From Platycnemis pennipes (lineage: Eukaryota; Arthropoda; Insecta; Odonata; Platycnemididae), in NCBI GenBank assembly GCA_933228895.1, contig OW121848.1:161526688-161590687 (forward strand): DNA of 64,000 nucleotides, given 5' to 3'. Shown here piece after piece: positions 24,090 through 36,519 of this stretch (positions within the stretch are counted from its first letter, which is position 1; every line of letters begins with the position of its first letter). Under the pieces are notes generated by a model. That model did no database searches, was not told where the DNA came from, and saw nothing but the letters and a program-made list of their open reading frames with translations. The translations under genes were made by a program, and so were the position numbers.

Positions 24090-24306
24090 ATATAAACAGC
24101 AAAGAGGGGATAGTCACTATTACTAGTCACTATACGATTCATAGTCACTATCTTAAGACCGCGCATCGTTGTTCTCAAGCCGATCACAGTCTTGAGACCG
24201 TGCTGAGAAACAACTATGAATATGGATGGCGGTCTCAATCTCCTTCTCAGCCTTGAGCTGAGACTGAGCTGAGATCGACTCAAGACCTGACTATGAATAC
24301 GGGCCT
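24090..24306. repeat. Self-complementary repeat, possible MITE
   Basis: The stretch is built from repeated CTTGAG/CTCAAG, CTGAGA and TCATAGTCACTAT units in both orientations, and ends in GACTATGAATACGGGCC. Its density of inverted motifs suggests an eroded fold-back MITE. Boundaries and family are uncertain. Confidence 0.35.
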
Positions 24307-24399
24307 AAGAGTCAGTTATAGCTAAGAATTCACGTTTCCCTCTACTGCACACCTAACATTTTCCTCGGGACGGTAACACTGTATCTTTCAGCTGCATGC

Positions 24400-24540
24400 A
24401 AGTAGTATGCACGAAGATCTATGTTTTTGCATGGTCGCATGGTAGCCATTACTTTATTCTATCAGATTGATTATGCACGCCTTGTAGTTACCCCCTGCCA
24501 GACACCGTTCTGGTGGCTTACAGAGTATGATGTGGATATA
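24400..24540 (+). mobile_element. Diverged CR1-like LINE 3' end
   Basis: TACCCCCTGCCAGACACC, then GGTGGCTTACAGAGTATGATGTGGATA, follows the shared LINE 3' end with substitutions. The tail abuts MITE-A copy 3 at 24541. Confidence 0.65.
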
Positions 24541-25028
24541 ATAGGGTTGTTTACGTTATTTTTATTGTCAATTCTGATAGAGTTTTTAAATTAAAAGTTC
24601 ACGCATTTTTCCGTTCTTTAATCCGTCAATCAGTCCTCGAGTTATCAGTGGCGAAAAAGTTGTGTTAACCCTTTCGGAAAGGTGGGCGTGCCAAGGACTC
24701 ATACGTCGAGACCGCGAAGTTCGCTCGCCTTATTACAATTGGGGACACAAAGCTGACTCTGCCAATGGAAGTGGTTGCGATAGGATCTCTTCAGGCATAC
24801 CTCCCCTCCTACCTCCGCTCCCCGCCCTTTCCCTGAAAACAGTCAAGGAGGGGAGATGAATGACGTAGATATCTTTAACGCTCATCGTTTGGTGTGCATC
24901 ACTCATTGCTAATTTTAATTTTTGATTTATGAGGGAATGGCTCTGTGCATAGAAGAGAAGAATGCTTAAAAGATTAGGTTTTTCACTAAAAGTCATTTTT
25001 CGTTTGCATCTAACGATTTCGTGTACAA
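24541..25028 (+). mobile_element. MITE-A copy 3 (shorter subfamily)
   Basis: It begins ATAGGGTTGTTTACG and matches the family throughout, but its middle is shortened and diverged in the same way as the copy at 51944-52465, which defines a second subfamily. Its 3' terminus is replaced at about 25028 by the start of another copy. Confidence 0.75.
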
Positions 25029-25076
25029 AATGGGGTCGTTTACCGTACTTATTTTTATGCCAAATCTGATTCTGTT
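25028..25076 (+). mobile_element. MITE-A terminal fragment
   Basis: Only the first ~48 bases of MITE-A are present (ATGGGGTCGTTTACC, then CCAAATCTGATTCTG), fused to the 3' region of copy 3. The following 180 bases are unrelated. Confidence 0.65.
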
Positions 25077-25255
25077 GTGCCTTATTTAGTTTCAGCTTTG
25101 GATTGCCTACTTTAATTACGTACTACGGTATACTAATTTGTTGTCATCACGAAAGCATCGGATTTTCAAGTGTTCTCGTAGTTTTGTCTTACTGTCACGA
25201 CGTAATTGGCCTAAAGTTTCTTTTCCTACCACCATTTATAGAACATCTCTTGGGA

Positions 25256-25782
25256 ATGGAGTCTTTTGCCATATTTTTTTTGCCGAATCTGATAGAGTTT
25301 GTAAAATAAAAAGACCCGTATTTTTCCGTTTTTTGATACGTCAATTATTTCTCTAGTTATGAGCGGTGAAAATGTTTTTAACCCTTTCGGAAAAGTGGGC
25401 GTGGCACAACCTCTGACGTATAATGACTTCGTCCACTCACAACTGAGCCCGCTTAGCTACTTTGCCTTATCGCAGTGGGGGGGACACAGCTGAATCTGCC
25501 AATAGGAGCAGTTGCGACAGCTTCTGTGTGAGCAGACCGTCCGAGAACCCCCTCCACTCCCTTCCCTTCCCCTAAAAGCAGTGAAGGACGGGAGGAAAAT
25601 GACGTCAATCATATAATAGCAGCTTCTTCGGTGGGCGTCACCTTTTGCTTATTAAAATTTTTGATTTATGAGTGAATGGTTGTGGTTAGAAGATTAATTT
25701 TTTCACGAAAATTCTTTTTTCGTTTCCATCTAACGATTTCATATACAAATTGCGATTTTGGTTCCGAGTAAACGCCCCCATT
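25256..25782 (+). mobile_element. MITE-A copy 4
   Basis: It matches the family from TGGAGTCTTTTGCC to GAGTAAACGCCCCCATT. The next 30 bases (25783-25813) repeat the terminus a second time (TTTCGGTTCTGAGTAAACG), so the 3' end is tandemly duplicated. Confidence 0.85.
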
Positions 25783-25963
25783 GGCATTTCGGTTCTGAGT
25801 AAACGCCCACATTGTGGGTGTAAAATTGTTGAGAGGTTAGCTGATAGAGAAATTGAGTGAGGAATTGCGTCGAGCCCAACTGAAGACTGATCTCGAAATA
25901 GGTTTTCTTAAAGAATGAGTAGAGGCGCAAGAGGGCCTCTCCTCGTCTCCGCTGCCAATGCCT

Positions 25964-26287
25964 CTTCACCTTATCGCAATGGGGGGGACACAGCTTACTC
26001 TGCCAATAGGAGCGATTGCGACAGGATCTGTGCGAGCAGACCTTCCGAGACCCCCCTCCACTCCCTTCCCTTCCCCTAAAAGCAATTAAGGACGAGAGGA
26101 AAATTACGTCAATGATATCAAAGCAGCTTCTTCGGTGGGCGTCACCTTTTGCTTATATTATTTTTTGATGTATGAGTGAATGGTTGTGTTCAGAAGATTA
26201 ATTTTTTCACTAGAATTCATTTTTCGTTTCCATCTAACGATTTCGTGTACAAAATTGCAATTTAGGCTCCGAGTAAACGCCCTTATT
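25964..26287 (+). mobile_element. MITE-A copy 5, 5'-truncated
   Basis: It starts in the middle of the element (CCTTATCGCAATGGGGGGGA) and runs to CCGAGTAAACGCCCTTATT. The first ~200 bases of the family are missing. It closes a cluster of four complete or partial copies. Confidence 0.8.
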
Positions 26288-28030
26288 ATAAAAATAGAAT
26301 TTCCTATGAATGCTAAATAAAATACCCAATATGCTTAAGCATTGAGTGGAAAAATATGTGGAGAGGTCTTCAAAAGTTTCATTTGAGGCCTATTTATATT
26401 TTCGCGGTTGTCATACCTAAGAAAGCTAACATCGATGCTCGATTCCGTGAAGAAATCATTGTGTATTGGTGACTTTTGGTTCCTTAACGATCCCTAAGAC
26501 GAGAGTGGAAAGGTCCCAAAAATTAATGAAGCATACTTAATTATTTTCTTTCTACCTACAGAATAAACCTGTTCGCCACATTAGTTCGTTTTTCATTAGT
26601 CCTCTACCTCTCAGCATGATATGCATATACTTCAAATGCAATTTATTGTTCATATTAATTTTACTGCTTCTGATTCTCCTCATTCACTTTGCCATTGACG
26701 GGTGACTTTATGAGACCATCATTGCTCATAATGCGTCCGAAGTTTTCCAGGTTTCCTTTAAGAACTATTACGAGCTTTCTCTCATACCACTCATTGCTTA
26801 AGACCTCCCTTACTTACTCGAAAAATCCATCTTACTCTCATTATTTAGTTGGCCATTTGCAATATTTTCAGGTGACGGTAATTTTCTGCATGTACTTTAC
26901 CGAGTACTTGGCAAGCTCTCTCCATTGTGTGAGGCAGGGAGGTGAATACTCGCCATACGTCCATTAAGTAGGTACACCCTATAACACTTATAGCATTGCT
27001 GTATCAGAGTGAACTGCTCTATATGTATATATAAATATATTGCTGTATCGTACTTTCTGATGGGCTCAGTGGGACCTATTTTGATGAATAGTTAAATTAT
27101 ATTTATTACTACTAATATTGTGCAGATTATATAACACTATGCTCACTTTTTCCAAAATGTTAGGAATTTTTCAACAACTGCACATATGTATTAACATTTA
27201 ATGGTTCGTAATAATGTCTAAAATCCACGCTACATATTCTTTTATCTCCCTCGCAATTTCGGCTCTCACAGTTCCTTATCGCACGCGGGATTCGCAGCCG
27301 GGGATTCTATCCGCTGAACTCTTCCGCCTCCGGAAGATTTCCCTGAATTTTATTTACTCTAATTTCATCCCACTCCCCGCTAACGGGTAAAATATGCATT
27401 CAACGTGTTCTATGTTGACTAATCTGTCGATCGCTAAACGGCTATAAATTACTTCGATTGCATTGAATGGCGAATTTCTCAAATTGGTCGAGTAGTATCT
27501 ACAAACAAAACATTGTTAATTCAATTCACGTAGTAAATATTCACTGGTGTATGTTTCTTTGAGTGGAGAATACCACCTTGTTGTTAAAGATTTGTGCTCC
27601 TTTGGCTCCATTTCCATTCTTTTAATTTGAGTAGCAATCTGCATGAGAATTTATTTTTTAAAAGTGAAGGTTAAAAATCGCTAAATGTCGAAGCTAACGT
27701 TGAATTATTGAAATAAACTCCAATTACATGGAATTAAAGTTAACTTCGCATCACTAAATAGGGAATCACCATTCGGTGCTCTAATAAGGTGTACAAGCCG
27801 GCGTAATGGTTTTAAACCCATGCATCCAAAATGGTGCCCAAGCATCTGAAATGCGATGTATAAAAAAAAATGGAAACGATCAGCGGACCCTGAAATTGTT
27901 ACAAGGAAAAAAAGGCAGGATAATAATGGAGTTGAGCTGCGGATGTGGAATCGTTAGCGATAGTGGAGCCGTGGGTGAGTGGGGGGTGTACCAGCGAGGC
28001 AGGAAGTCGGTGCGCATTGGCCGACGTCGA
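26288..28030. other. Unannotated AT-rich stretch
   Basis: No open frame with a recognisable family, no tRNA and no repeat shared with the rest of the window was found here. Confidence 0.35.
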
Positions 28031-28214
28031 TGAAGACATAATCATTGCCCCGTAATGCCAGGGGGAGAGTCCGTTGTGGGGGATGGGGGGGGAGGCAAAG
28101 GGGGGGGGGGGGGGGCGGAGAGTCCTCGGCTGGGGCGGCGGGGCCCGAAGGAAGGAAGGGACGACTCCGAAGCTGGAGATCGCTGCTGCGTGGAAGGCGC
28201 ACTGCGAATGCTCG

Positions 28215-28278
28215 AATGAATGTTCATGCCTCGTGAATGAATGTTCATGCCTCGTGAATGAATGTTCATGCCTCGTGT
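28215..28278. repeat. 21-bp tandem repeat, three units
   Basis: The unit TGTTCATGCCTCGTGAATGAA starts at 28221, 28242 and 28263 with almost no divergence. It gives HEHSFTR-type repeats in one minus-strand frame, but that frame has no other coding signal, so I treat it as a minisatellite. Confidence 0.85.
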
Positions 28279-28316
28279 GAAGCGGACAAGTCCACGCATG
28301 AAAAATCATGCGCACG

Positions 28317-28382
28317 ATCACGCGATCAAAATTAGCACATCATCCATTTTTGATCGCATGATTTCGCGAATGATCGCGTGAT
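28317..28382. repeat. GATCGCGTGAT palindrome cluster
   Basis: ATCACGCGATCAAAA at 28317-28331 pairs with TTTTGATCGCATGAT ending at 28362 (one mismatch). A further GATCGCGTGAT occurs at 28372-28382. The cluster lies just beyond the 21-bp repeat and the GC-rich island at about 28030-28200. Confidence 0.6.
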
Positions 28383-28829
28383 GCGACCAGAAGACGTCCA
28401 CATCTGTTGTTTCTTGCAGGTAGATGCGGCTGAAACAAGTAAAGAAAGTTGCCCGATTGGTGGTACTTTTACAATGTCTTGGCGTGCTCCCATTTCACCT
28501 TGTATAAATATATAATTGGTATCTGCTTTAGTCAACAGAAAGGCGGAATGGCCGCCTCTAAAATCATAATAATGAAATCATTCAGCACTAGTCGGCTGAT
28601 GAAAGGCAATGTAAATTCCACCAGTAGCTCATAAGCACGTAAGGAAATCTCCAGTGTGGTTGGAACTCATATGAAATATCCTCCCTATCCTGACTTGTGC
28701 ATGGTACCAGGAGGAAAAGATTAGACGATTTCACGAAACTTAGCATTATCACAGAAATACTTTGTAAATTTCCATAATATTCACAAAAGTTATATTTTTA
28801 CTCCTAACCTTCCAATCAAGAGAAATGGG

Positions 28830-29419
28830 AAATATGTGCGAGAAATCAGCTACTTTTCCCTTGTTAGACCTCATTTGGAATATGCTGCCAGAGTATGGGA
28901 TCCATACGAAATCGTTCTACATAACGAACTTGAACGTGTGCAGCGAAGATTGGCAATATTTGTAAAGGGACGGTACGATAACTATATTAGTGTAACCAGT
29001 CTATTAAATGAATTAAAATGGAAAGCATTGTCAGATCGCAGGTTGAAATTTAGACTTAATCTCCTAATTAAATTCCAAGATAATATTTTCAGTGATGACG
29101 TTAAAAATATTTTGCGAACCTCAACTTACAATGGTAGACTGTACTATAATTGCAAAATTAGAGAAATTGCGGAACTGACAGATTCAAACTATCCTCTTTT
29201 CCTCGTACAATTAGGGAAATTAATAGCGGTAAATATGTCCAATACTAGTGATTGAATCCATAACATAGGTAGTTGCATGTTGGTGTAAGGACTTGAAAGT
29301 AAACCAACAAACAGCACGTTTTTGCATGCGTAGTTTGCTATTTTTATCGGTTTAAATATTGCAGTTTAGATTAATACTAATCCTTTTAAATGCATGATAT
29401 GTAGTGCATGTTTGGTGAT
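28830..29419 (+). mobile_element. CR1-like LINE subfamily A, 5' portion (interrupted)
   Basis: The frame at 28836-29255 reads VREISYFSLVRPHLEYAARVWDPYEI through GRLYYNCKIREI, then diverges. The 3' UTR follows and is cut at 29419 in the GTTTGGTGA segment by MITE-A copy 6. The rest of the 3' end resumes at 29960. Confidence 0.88.
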
Positions 29420-29959
29420 AATGGGGGCGTTTACTCGGAACCGAAATCGCAATTTTGTACACGAAATCGTTAGATGGAAACGAAAAACGAATTTTAGTGT
29501 AAAAATTAATCTTCTAACCACCACCATTCACTCATAAATCAAAAATTAAAATAAGCAAAAGGTGACGCCCACCGAAAATGCTGCTGTGATAACATTGACG
29601 TCATTTTCCTCCCGTCCTTGACTGCTTTCAGGGGAGGGGGAAGGGAGTGGAGGAGGGTTCTCGGAAGGTCTGCTCGCACAGATGCTGTCGAAATCGCTCC
29701 CATTGGCCGAGTCAGCTGTGTCCCCCCCTTTGCGATAAGGCGAAGTAGCTTCGCGGGCTCAGTTGTGATTGGACGAAGTAGAAATACGTCAGAGGTTGCA
29801 CCACACCCACTTTTCCGAAAGGGTTAAAAACATCAGTTTTTCGCCGCTTATAACTCGGGAAATAATTGTCGGATCAGGAAACGGAAAAAATACGGGTCCT
29901 TTTATTTTACAAACTCTATCAGATTCGGCAATAAAAAAAATATGGTAAACGACCCCATT
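29420..29959 (-). mobile_element. MITE-A copy 6, nested in the LINE 3' UTR
   Basis: Full-length reverse-orientation copy: the plus strand starts AATGGGGGCGTTTACTCGG and ends GGTAAACGACCCCATT. The LINE 3' UTR sequence GGTGA lies on one side and TCACCCCC on the other, which gives a clear insertion site for comparison with uninterrupted LINE copies. Confidence 0.9.
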
Positions 29960-30020
29960 CACCCCCGGCCACACACCTTTGAGGTGGCTTGCAGGGTATT
30001 ATGTAGATGTAGATGTAGAT
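29960..30020 (+). mobile_element. Remaining 3' end of the interrupted LINE
   Basis: CACCCCCGGCCACACACC, a TGGCTTGCAGGGTATTATG segment and the (GATGTA)n tail complete the element that starts at 28830. Confidence 0.88.
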
Positions 30021-33000
30021 CACCGACAACTATGCCAAGAATATTTTTATTGAGTATGCTTCGGATGCTACAGGGTGCCGCTATTCTTTATTACTAAATA
30101 ATTACTTATCACTGCACTATTTCCAAGGATATTTATCTGACGACCTTCATGCCATTCAAGATTGTACTCAATTGTTGTTTATCACCACAGCTACCATGCA
30201 CTGGGAAACACTAAGGCAACAGCACTCGCATAATTTTAAACAGTTCACTTTCCTATCGCGATGCATACTCCTACATTCCGGGATTAACTGAACATATTCT
30301 GCAGTCATAAATTTTTGTCGAGTACATCAGGGAACAGTATGACTCATCCGTTGATAACTATCTCAATTTACGTGAGACCTAGCCTGAGAATAATTAGAAT
30401 ATATTAACATTTTGATCTACATTAACATCAAAGTCCCAGAGAATTCCTCTTTTCAGCAGAAACAGTCCATCCCATCGTCGTGTATGATCTTTCATAGCCA
30501 TGCCTGGATTAAACAGAGCATTGAATGGCTAAACACTCACCTTAGGCCTATCGTTCCTCTAATACCAGATCATCTTGAACCAAGTTTACCATGCCTCAAT
30601 CTTTAGTCTTTCTCTCTAGCTACAGCCTAATCCAAACATTCCGTCTCTTCCTTAGTTTCTGCGACATAATTGTGGCAGCCACATCATTATGTAAAATGTA
30701 GCAGCGATTGGTAAAACTAAACCCCTCCCCTCCGTCATGAGTGTCTATAATTCGCTTTAGATTAACCGAAATCTCAGTCCGTACAGAGCTTTTTGTATCA
30801 ATTTTTTCCCAGGCGATATAAATAAATCATGCCAACCATCGGAACAGCAGCTTCGGTCGGAATTTTTCCATGATTTGATATTTACTATCGATAGGCCTAC
30901 CTCTGCGGATCCTTTCAGCGCAAAATTCCGAGGGATCAATTCACAGCTTATAATAGAAGGTTGTTTCCGCCTTAAAAATAGCAGCAAAAGCCATTGACAT
31001 CACCCTGATGTCTGAATTAAAAGATGTAATAGTTATTTTTTGGAAATAAGTGGACTGTATTCGTTTAAACATATATCAAATAACAACTATTTATAGTAAC
31101 AAGATAACAGGTATTGTTGCCAGGTTGGTATGTAGATTAATAATAATGTTTCTTAAACAGAACACATACGAAAGTCGTGCATGATTAATAGCAACTGAAG
31201 ATTGCAATTACACCGGCGTAAACAAGGTATTTCAGGTTGTCACTAAAATTAATTTGCTGAATCAGGAACATATAACTCTTAGTATTCAGTCCTAATATGG
31301 CTCCTGGAGAAAACAATTCAGTGAAAAAAATTATTTCTTGCAAATTTAACACCGAATAATGAAGATAAAAATTTTTCTATCAATGAGGTATTTTCTTCAT
31401 GTTGATGAAAAGCTACATTAAGTTGACTATGAATGTATGCATGAACGAATACCAAATTTAACGGTTAGTACCTACTAAACGATGCATCTATTTACCATAT
31501 TAATTTTGCAAACAAATGGGTTATTGCATTTTAAGCATATGAAATTAATATTATCTTAAATGCTTGAATAGGTCGATGTAAAATTGTGCAAATTTCAATA
31601 GAGACCAGCATAAAAGGCGGAGAAGTAAACCACTTTTCTCCTTCATTCAAAGAACGAATAATCGGTTGTCTTTGGGCTACCTTGTGTTTTAAAACATAAA
31701 ATTAATAATTACAACTTTGTCGTACGTACACTAAATTATTTATGGTGATTTAGTTACCTTGTATCGTCTCGGATGTGTAAAATCACTTCCCAGATGGAAA
31801 TATAAAAACGATCTATGGGTTCCCAGAATCATAGGCATTGAAGATGGGTTCCTCGATCATAAAAAATACAGTTGTAACAACGTGAGAGGGCGCGTTATGT
31901 TGATGGCCTCGGAATCACATTCGCGTACATATGGCCTCTCTAGGGATCTGAAGTTATTCAAATAAAGTTTCCTTAGTTGTAAACTCTACATGTTTATACC
32001 GTGCCATAACTCAGTATTAAACTGTTAAAAACTAAAAGGTGAAAGTAAAAAGTAGGAAGCCTTAGCAAAAGCGACCGTGCATTTTAAATATAATGAAAAC
32101 CAGAAATGAGACAAAATGAATGCTATTATTGAGGGTTTTTTAATGATAACAAGAGAAATCCAGTGCAAACGCGACTGTTAGCTCTCAAGGAATTATGTAT
32201 TAAAGTTGACCATACTTTTCTTCCTGTTTATTCTATACAGAAATATACTTATAGTTCAACTAGCGAATTAAGGGTTATGTTATTAACTGTTCAATTTATT
32301 CCACATTTCAAAAACCTTATTTAAACTAACTATTTTTTATCGAATGTATGACGCTTTCTTTCTTTCTTCTCTTACAGCCATTCTTCATGGAATTACATAT
32401 AGGTATAACCACGTACGTAGCACCTCTAATAAAGGTGCGATAGCCCGGCCCTGGGCTCTCATCAACTTTGAGCTTACCGTGTGAAAATCGACCACTCTCC
32501 TGAAAACAAGATCCACTTCTACGCCGGATGACGCCTGTGGCTGATAAAAAGCTCTCGTCCGTCGTGATGACTTCAACCGGTAAGTTCTTAGCCTTCGATT
32601 GAAACGTACGACCTTGTTTTGGGGAGAGAGTAATATATTTACTCAGCCAACACATTATAAGCGCAAGAGGAAGGTATTGCCAGTCGTATCATTTGCTCTG
32701 GAGGGAAACGAGAAATCAGTAGCCATGTTGGGGAGCTTGGGAGACGTTTTATCCGTTGTGAAGTATTTTCTAGTTCATCTGTTAATTCACCGTAAAATTT
32801 GCTAAATGGCTTGGTGGTAGGGTTGAAAAGATAGTACGACTATAAAGCGTTGCTTTCCAAATGTGATATTCGATCATTTTTCTTTCGTTTGTTATTAGAT
32901 TCTGTTATTGACATTGTCCCTTAACACCTCTTTTATGAATAGAATATCGTATATATTTATTTATATCTTCTGAAAATATTCTGAAGGTTTTGAAAAGTAA

Positions 33001-34120
33001 AGTCAAAGCAGGTACATTGACGAACAACTGTAAGTCCTCTTTTCATCCATGCTGCATATTTGTTTTTGTCAGAAGTTCAAGTATCATCCAAGTACATAAT
33101 ATATTTTGATCGACAATTATAGTTTTTGCAAATTTTTATTCCCTCAAATAAAACCGTGTAACTATTAACACCGGGTTAAATAACGGATAAGAGAATTGAA
33201 CGCTAACATGTTATGTGGGGAGCAGAGTCTTGAACCTCCTGGTACTACCTAAAGATGATTATCAAGCATTGAAACTCGGGTTGTGGAAGATTGAACGTTT
33301 CGGAATAACCTGGAATGAAGTGGCCCTTCGAATGATACTTAGGGAGTGCACGCTACAGTATTTTCCATTTTTATAATTGAAACATCGGAACAATATATTT
33401 TATCACACATTTTTTCTGGAGTTCCACTTCTCCACCGACGTTTACGTACGTGACAGAAAGCATCAAAAGTCGTTGTTAATCTCATAGTTTCAAGTATTGG
33501 CAGCTATTTCTGCATTAGTTTTTACCAAATACTGTCTACTCTTGCCACCGTAAAAATCTCCCAGGGACTCGCTGTCTCTATCTTTATAATACAACAGCTA
33601 CACCAATATGGCACATTTTTCGATTGTACAATGTACGTATTAGTATAGCTTTAAGTTATTTTGTCAATTTCCATTGTGAAAATTCTAAAAAGTTGAAATG
33701 AAAATATTAGTGAAAAATTACGCTACAATGAACCGATGCACTGCGCCCAAGTATACTATGCAACGTGAAGTCACTACAGTATGTCTCAAATAATACACTT
33801 CGTGAACCGCATGTTCAAAGTTAGTTTCAAGAAAGTGGACAAAACGACTTTTGTCCATCCTTATCCGGATCCGGACCACTACGCTTCGGCAGCGGTGAAA
33901 ATTTTGACCCATTCGAGAACCCGAACTACTTTCACCAATGGTGATGAATTGATTATTCTTTTGGTGGCTATGCACGATTCATTTGAAAATTATTCGATTC
34001 ACGAGGTTTGTTTTCTAGTGTTTTTGGGCATAAAAATTTGAAACTTAAAATTTTAATCTATCAATTTTTCGTAAATTGTTGTTTTAAGTGTCTAGTAAGC
34101 AGTGTCGTTGATCCGGTTCA
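30021..34120. other. Unannotated AT-rich stretch
   Basis: About 4.1 kb with only short unassignable frames on both strands. I see no repeat family shared with other parts of the window. Confidence 0.35.
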
Positions 34121-34424
34121 ATATCTTTTTCTCTTGGTTGTTGTTGCTATTCCTATTGTATGTATATTTTTGTACTGAGTTAGATTGAAAACCTATCCTT
34201 AAGTTATATATTTGTTTGTATGGTGTTATGTGCAAGGTATCTATGTTTAAGTATTAAATTGAAAACTGGGTCAGAAGCATTGCATTTTTCTTTTTTGAAA
34301 GTGTCCCCACCTTCAGGCCGATAGCCTTGGGAGACACTTGGCTCCAAACTAACTTCAATGTGTGAGTTTGTTGTAAAAATATTCTGTGTTACGGAGCAAT
34401 AAATTTCTATTTCTATTTTCTTTG
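34120..34424 (+). mobile_element. Possible 3' end of another LINE
   Basis: A segment with CCACCTTCAGGCCGATAGC and GAGACACTTGGCTCC ends in GAGCAATAAATTTCTATTTC, a short (ATTTCT)-type tail behind AATAAA, as in several non-LTR families. No coding part is recognised, so the call is tentative. Confidence 0.35.
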
Positions 34425-34589
34425 CCGCATAACGAAGTGGTAAATCAAACGAACAGTTGGTCGAATAGTTCCTATAAAACAAAGGATGAACTGTCTATTA
34501 GGTTAAACCTCGAGTGATATTCATAGGGGTCGATGTGGTTCCCGATCGACTGTTATTGAAGTGACCCGGAGTCCGGCTTCGAGAATCGA

Positions 34590-34960
34590 AAATTGGTCGG
34601 GGACTTCCAACCCCCGTGGGTCCCTCTCCGCCCCAGAACCTTTGCCCTTGTACCCCACCCTCCTCCCCGGGTGAAATTTATCTGTCAGTCCTGTTCGCCG
34701 CCCTCGTATCACCACCAGCGAACACCTCTCCCCTCAGCGAAAATCTCCCCCTTCAGCAAGCATCGGAGTTCAACAAGGGCCCATCCCCCTCGACAACTGG
34801 CAATGAGACCACGGCACATGGGCCCCAATGCTTCCGCTTCACCCTCCCCTCTCCTCCCGCTAACCACCCCCACCTCTCCCCCCTCCCCCCACTCTCCTAC
34901 CGCCAATGTCTTTCGTCCAGTCTTCGGAATGGTGTATCGCCATTCCCAAATAATCATTTG
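34590..34960. other. GC-rich island
   Basis: C-rich on the plus strand, open in two plus frames and one minus frame, with Pro/Ser-rich low-complexity products. No domain is recognised, and a gene is not supported. Confidence 0.35.
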
Positions 34961-35769
34961 ATCATGATTAAATACTTTTTATTTCCGAATCGGATGCTCT
35001 AAAATAGACTTCCGAACCTTAAGATTTGCCGGACAGCAACATGACATTACAAGAGTCTTCTATTCTGCATTTTCCTAAATTGAAACTAAATTATTATTTA
35101 CGTCCATAGGATATAATATTGTGATCGACATTTTTCATGACTGATAAGGTCGTATTTTGTTATTTAAAGCTTAATTATTCGAGAGAAATTATTTATTGTT
35201 GTCCACTACATACCTACTCTTCTTGTCCTCTATTTTGCTTGCGAAACCTGGATACTTTGAAACTGATATTTTCTTTATTGCATGGTCATAATCTTCGTTT
35301 TTCAGCTCAAGATTTTTTGACTGTAGGCATCCAATCTTTCCTATTTCAAATCTACCTCAATCTGCATGACTGGTCATTCTTTTCCTAGATCCATTTTTGC
35401 TCGGACAATGCACTTATTTCTTATTCTTCTTCGTGGGACCTGCCCTTCTGTATTCCTGTACAAATATATTGCATGTGAGTGTATTCAACCCATCTGATTT
35501 TTCTCAATTGAGCTGTGCTTTTCATGAATTTTCTTCAGTGACCCATCTGTATGCTTCTTCATTTCTTTCATTTTATGCAACCGTTCTATCTTCAGTTTCG
35601 TTCACCGACACACGCTTTCGAGTGCTTTTCTTCTTCTCCTAATTTTGTTCACACTTATCGATCGTCTTACGTTTCCGATCGTTTATCTGTATGCGTATTT
35701 GAGTATGATTCACTGTGAAGCTGAGCGCGTAGTGCTATTTCCAGTAGCTACGTATTCGGGTGATGCTCA

Positions 35770-36050
35770 CACAGGGACTAAGTAGTAAGTAGTAAAGTAG
35801 TAAATTTTATTGCGTTCAACAAAAACAATACAAAATACTGAATTTATCACAGTAAGGAAATAAGAAAGCTGGGTTGCCTCAAAGCTGAACTGGTGCTGAA
35901 GCAACCTTCATAATTGTATAATTCATCGCTTAAGTTTCTATTTTTTCATACAAAAGTGATAGTAGAAAGTGAAAGTTTCATAAAAAAGTAACAATAAATG
36001 CCATTTACATCTGAATATATACTAATATGAGTATAACTACAAAACCTCGA
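35770..36050 (-). mobile_element. Possible LINE 3' end, minus strand
   Basis: On the minus strand the segment ends TTGAACGCAATAAAATTTAC followed by a TACTACTT repeat (the plus strand shows AAGTAGTAAGTAGTAAAGTA at about 35781-35802). AATAAA followed by a short tandem tail is the usual look of a non-LTR 3' end. No RT sequence is seen. Confidence 0.35.
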
Positions 36051-36059
36051 GTAAGTTTT

Positions 36060-36440
36060 TTTTACAAGGAGAAAGTGCCCCTTAAATGAGGCCACCGTTC
36101 TCCCTCCCACTGACCCCTCCCCCTCATCTCATCCACCTGTCCTCTCCCATCCCTCAACCCGTGGGTCACACGCTCCAGCCACGGCGGGCCGGAAGGGAGC
36201 ATCATTTTGGCAACGACAAGGGCGAGAGTGCTATCCCCGTGCGAGTCGGCCCTCGGTGGCACCTTAATTGTTGACGCCGTTCGGAATTTCCGAGCGAACG
36301 TCTTCCCAGAAGCATCGCCCTCCACTCGTGGGGCCGATATAGTAAGACGCGAGGGGAGGGAGGGAGGGGGAGGAGGGGAGGTGGGGGGAGGGGCAAGGGG
36401 TGGCAGGAGGGACAACTCGCTCATGGAGATAAGCTAAATA
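36060..36440. other. GC-rich island with a G-rich tract
   Basis: C-rich on the left, then a run of GGGAGGG-type units at about 36352-36402 that could form G-quadruplexes. No protein is recognised in either strand. An ATGGCCGC site lies nearby at 36501-36508. Confidence 0.4.
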
Positions 36441-36519
36441 TTTTGAAGTGACGTCTGTTTCAATTTGTCAGATAACGCGACTCAGCTGTCTGGCCGAAAT
36501 ATGGCCGCGGACGATGGAG

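Noticed and set aside
28215..28278. CRISPR-like array
   Set aside because: The three 21-bp units are directly adjacent with no spacers; it is a simple tandem repeat in a eukaryotic context.
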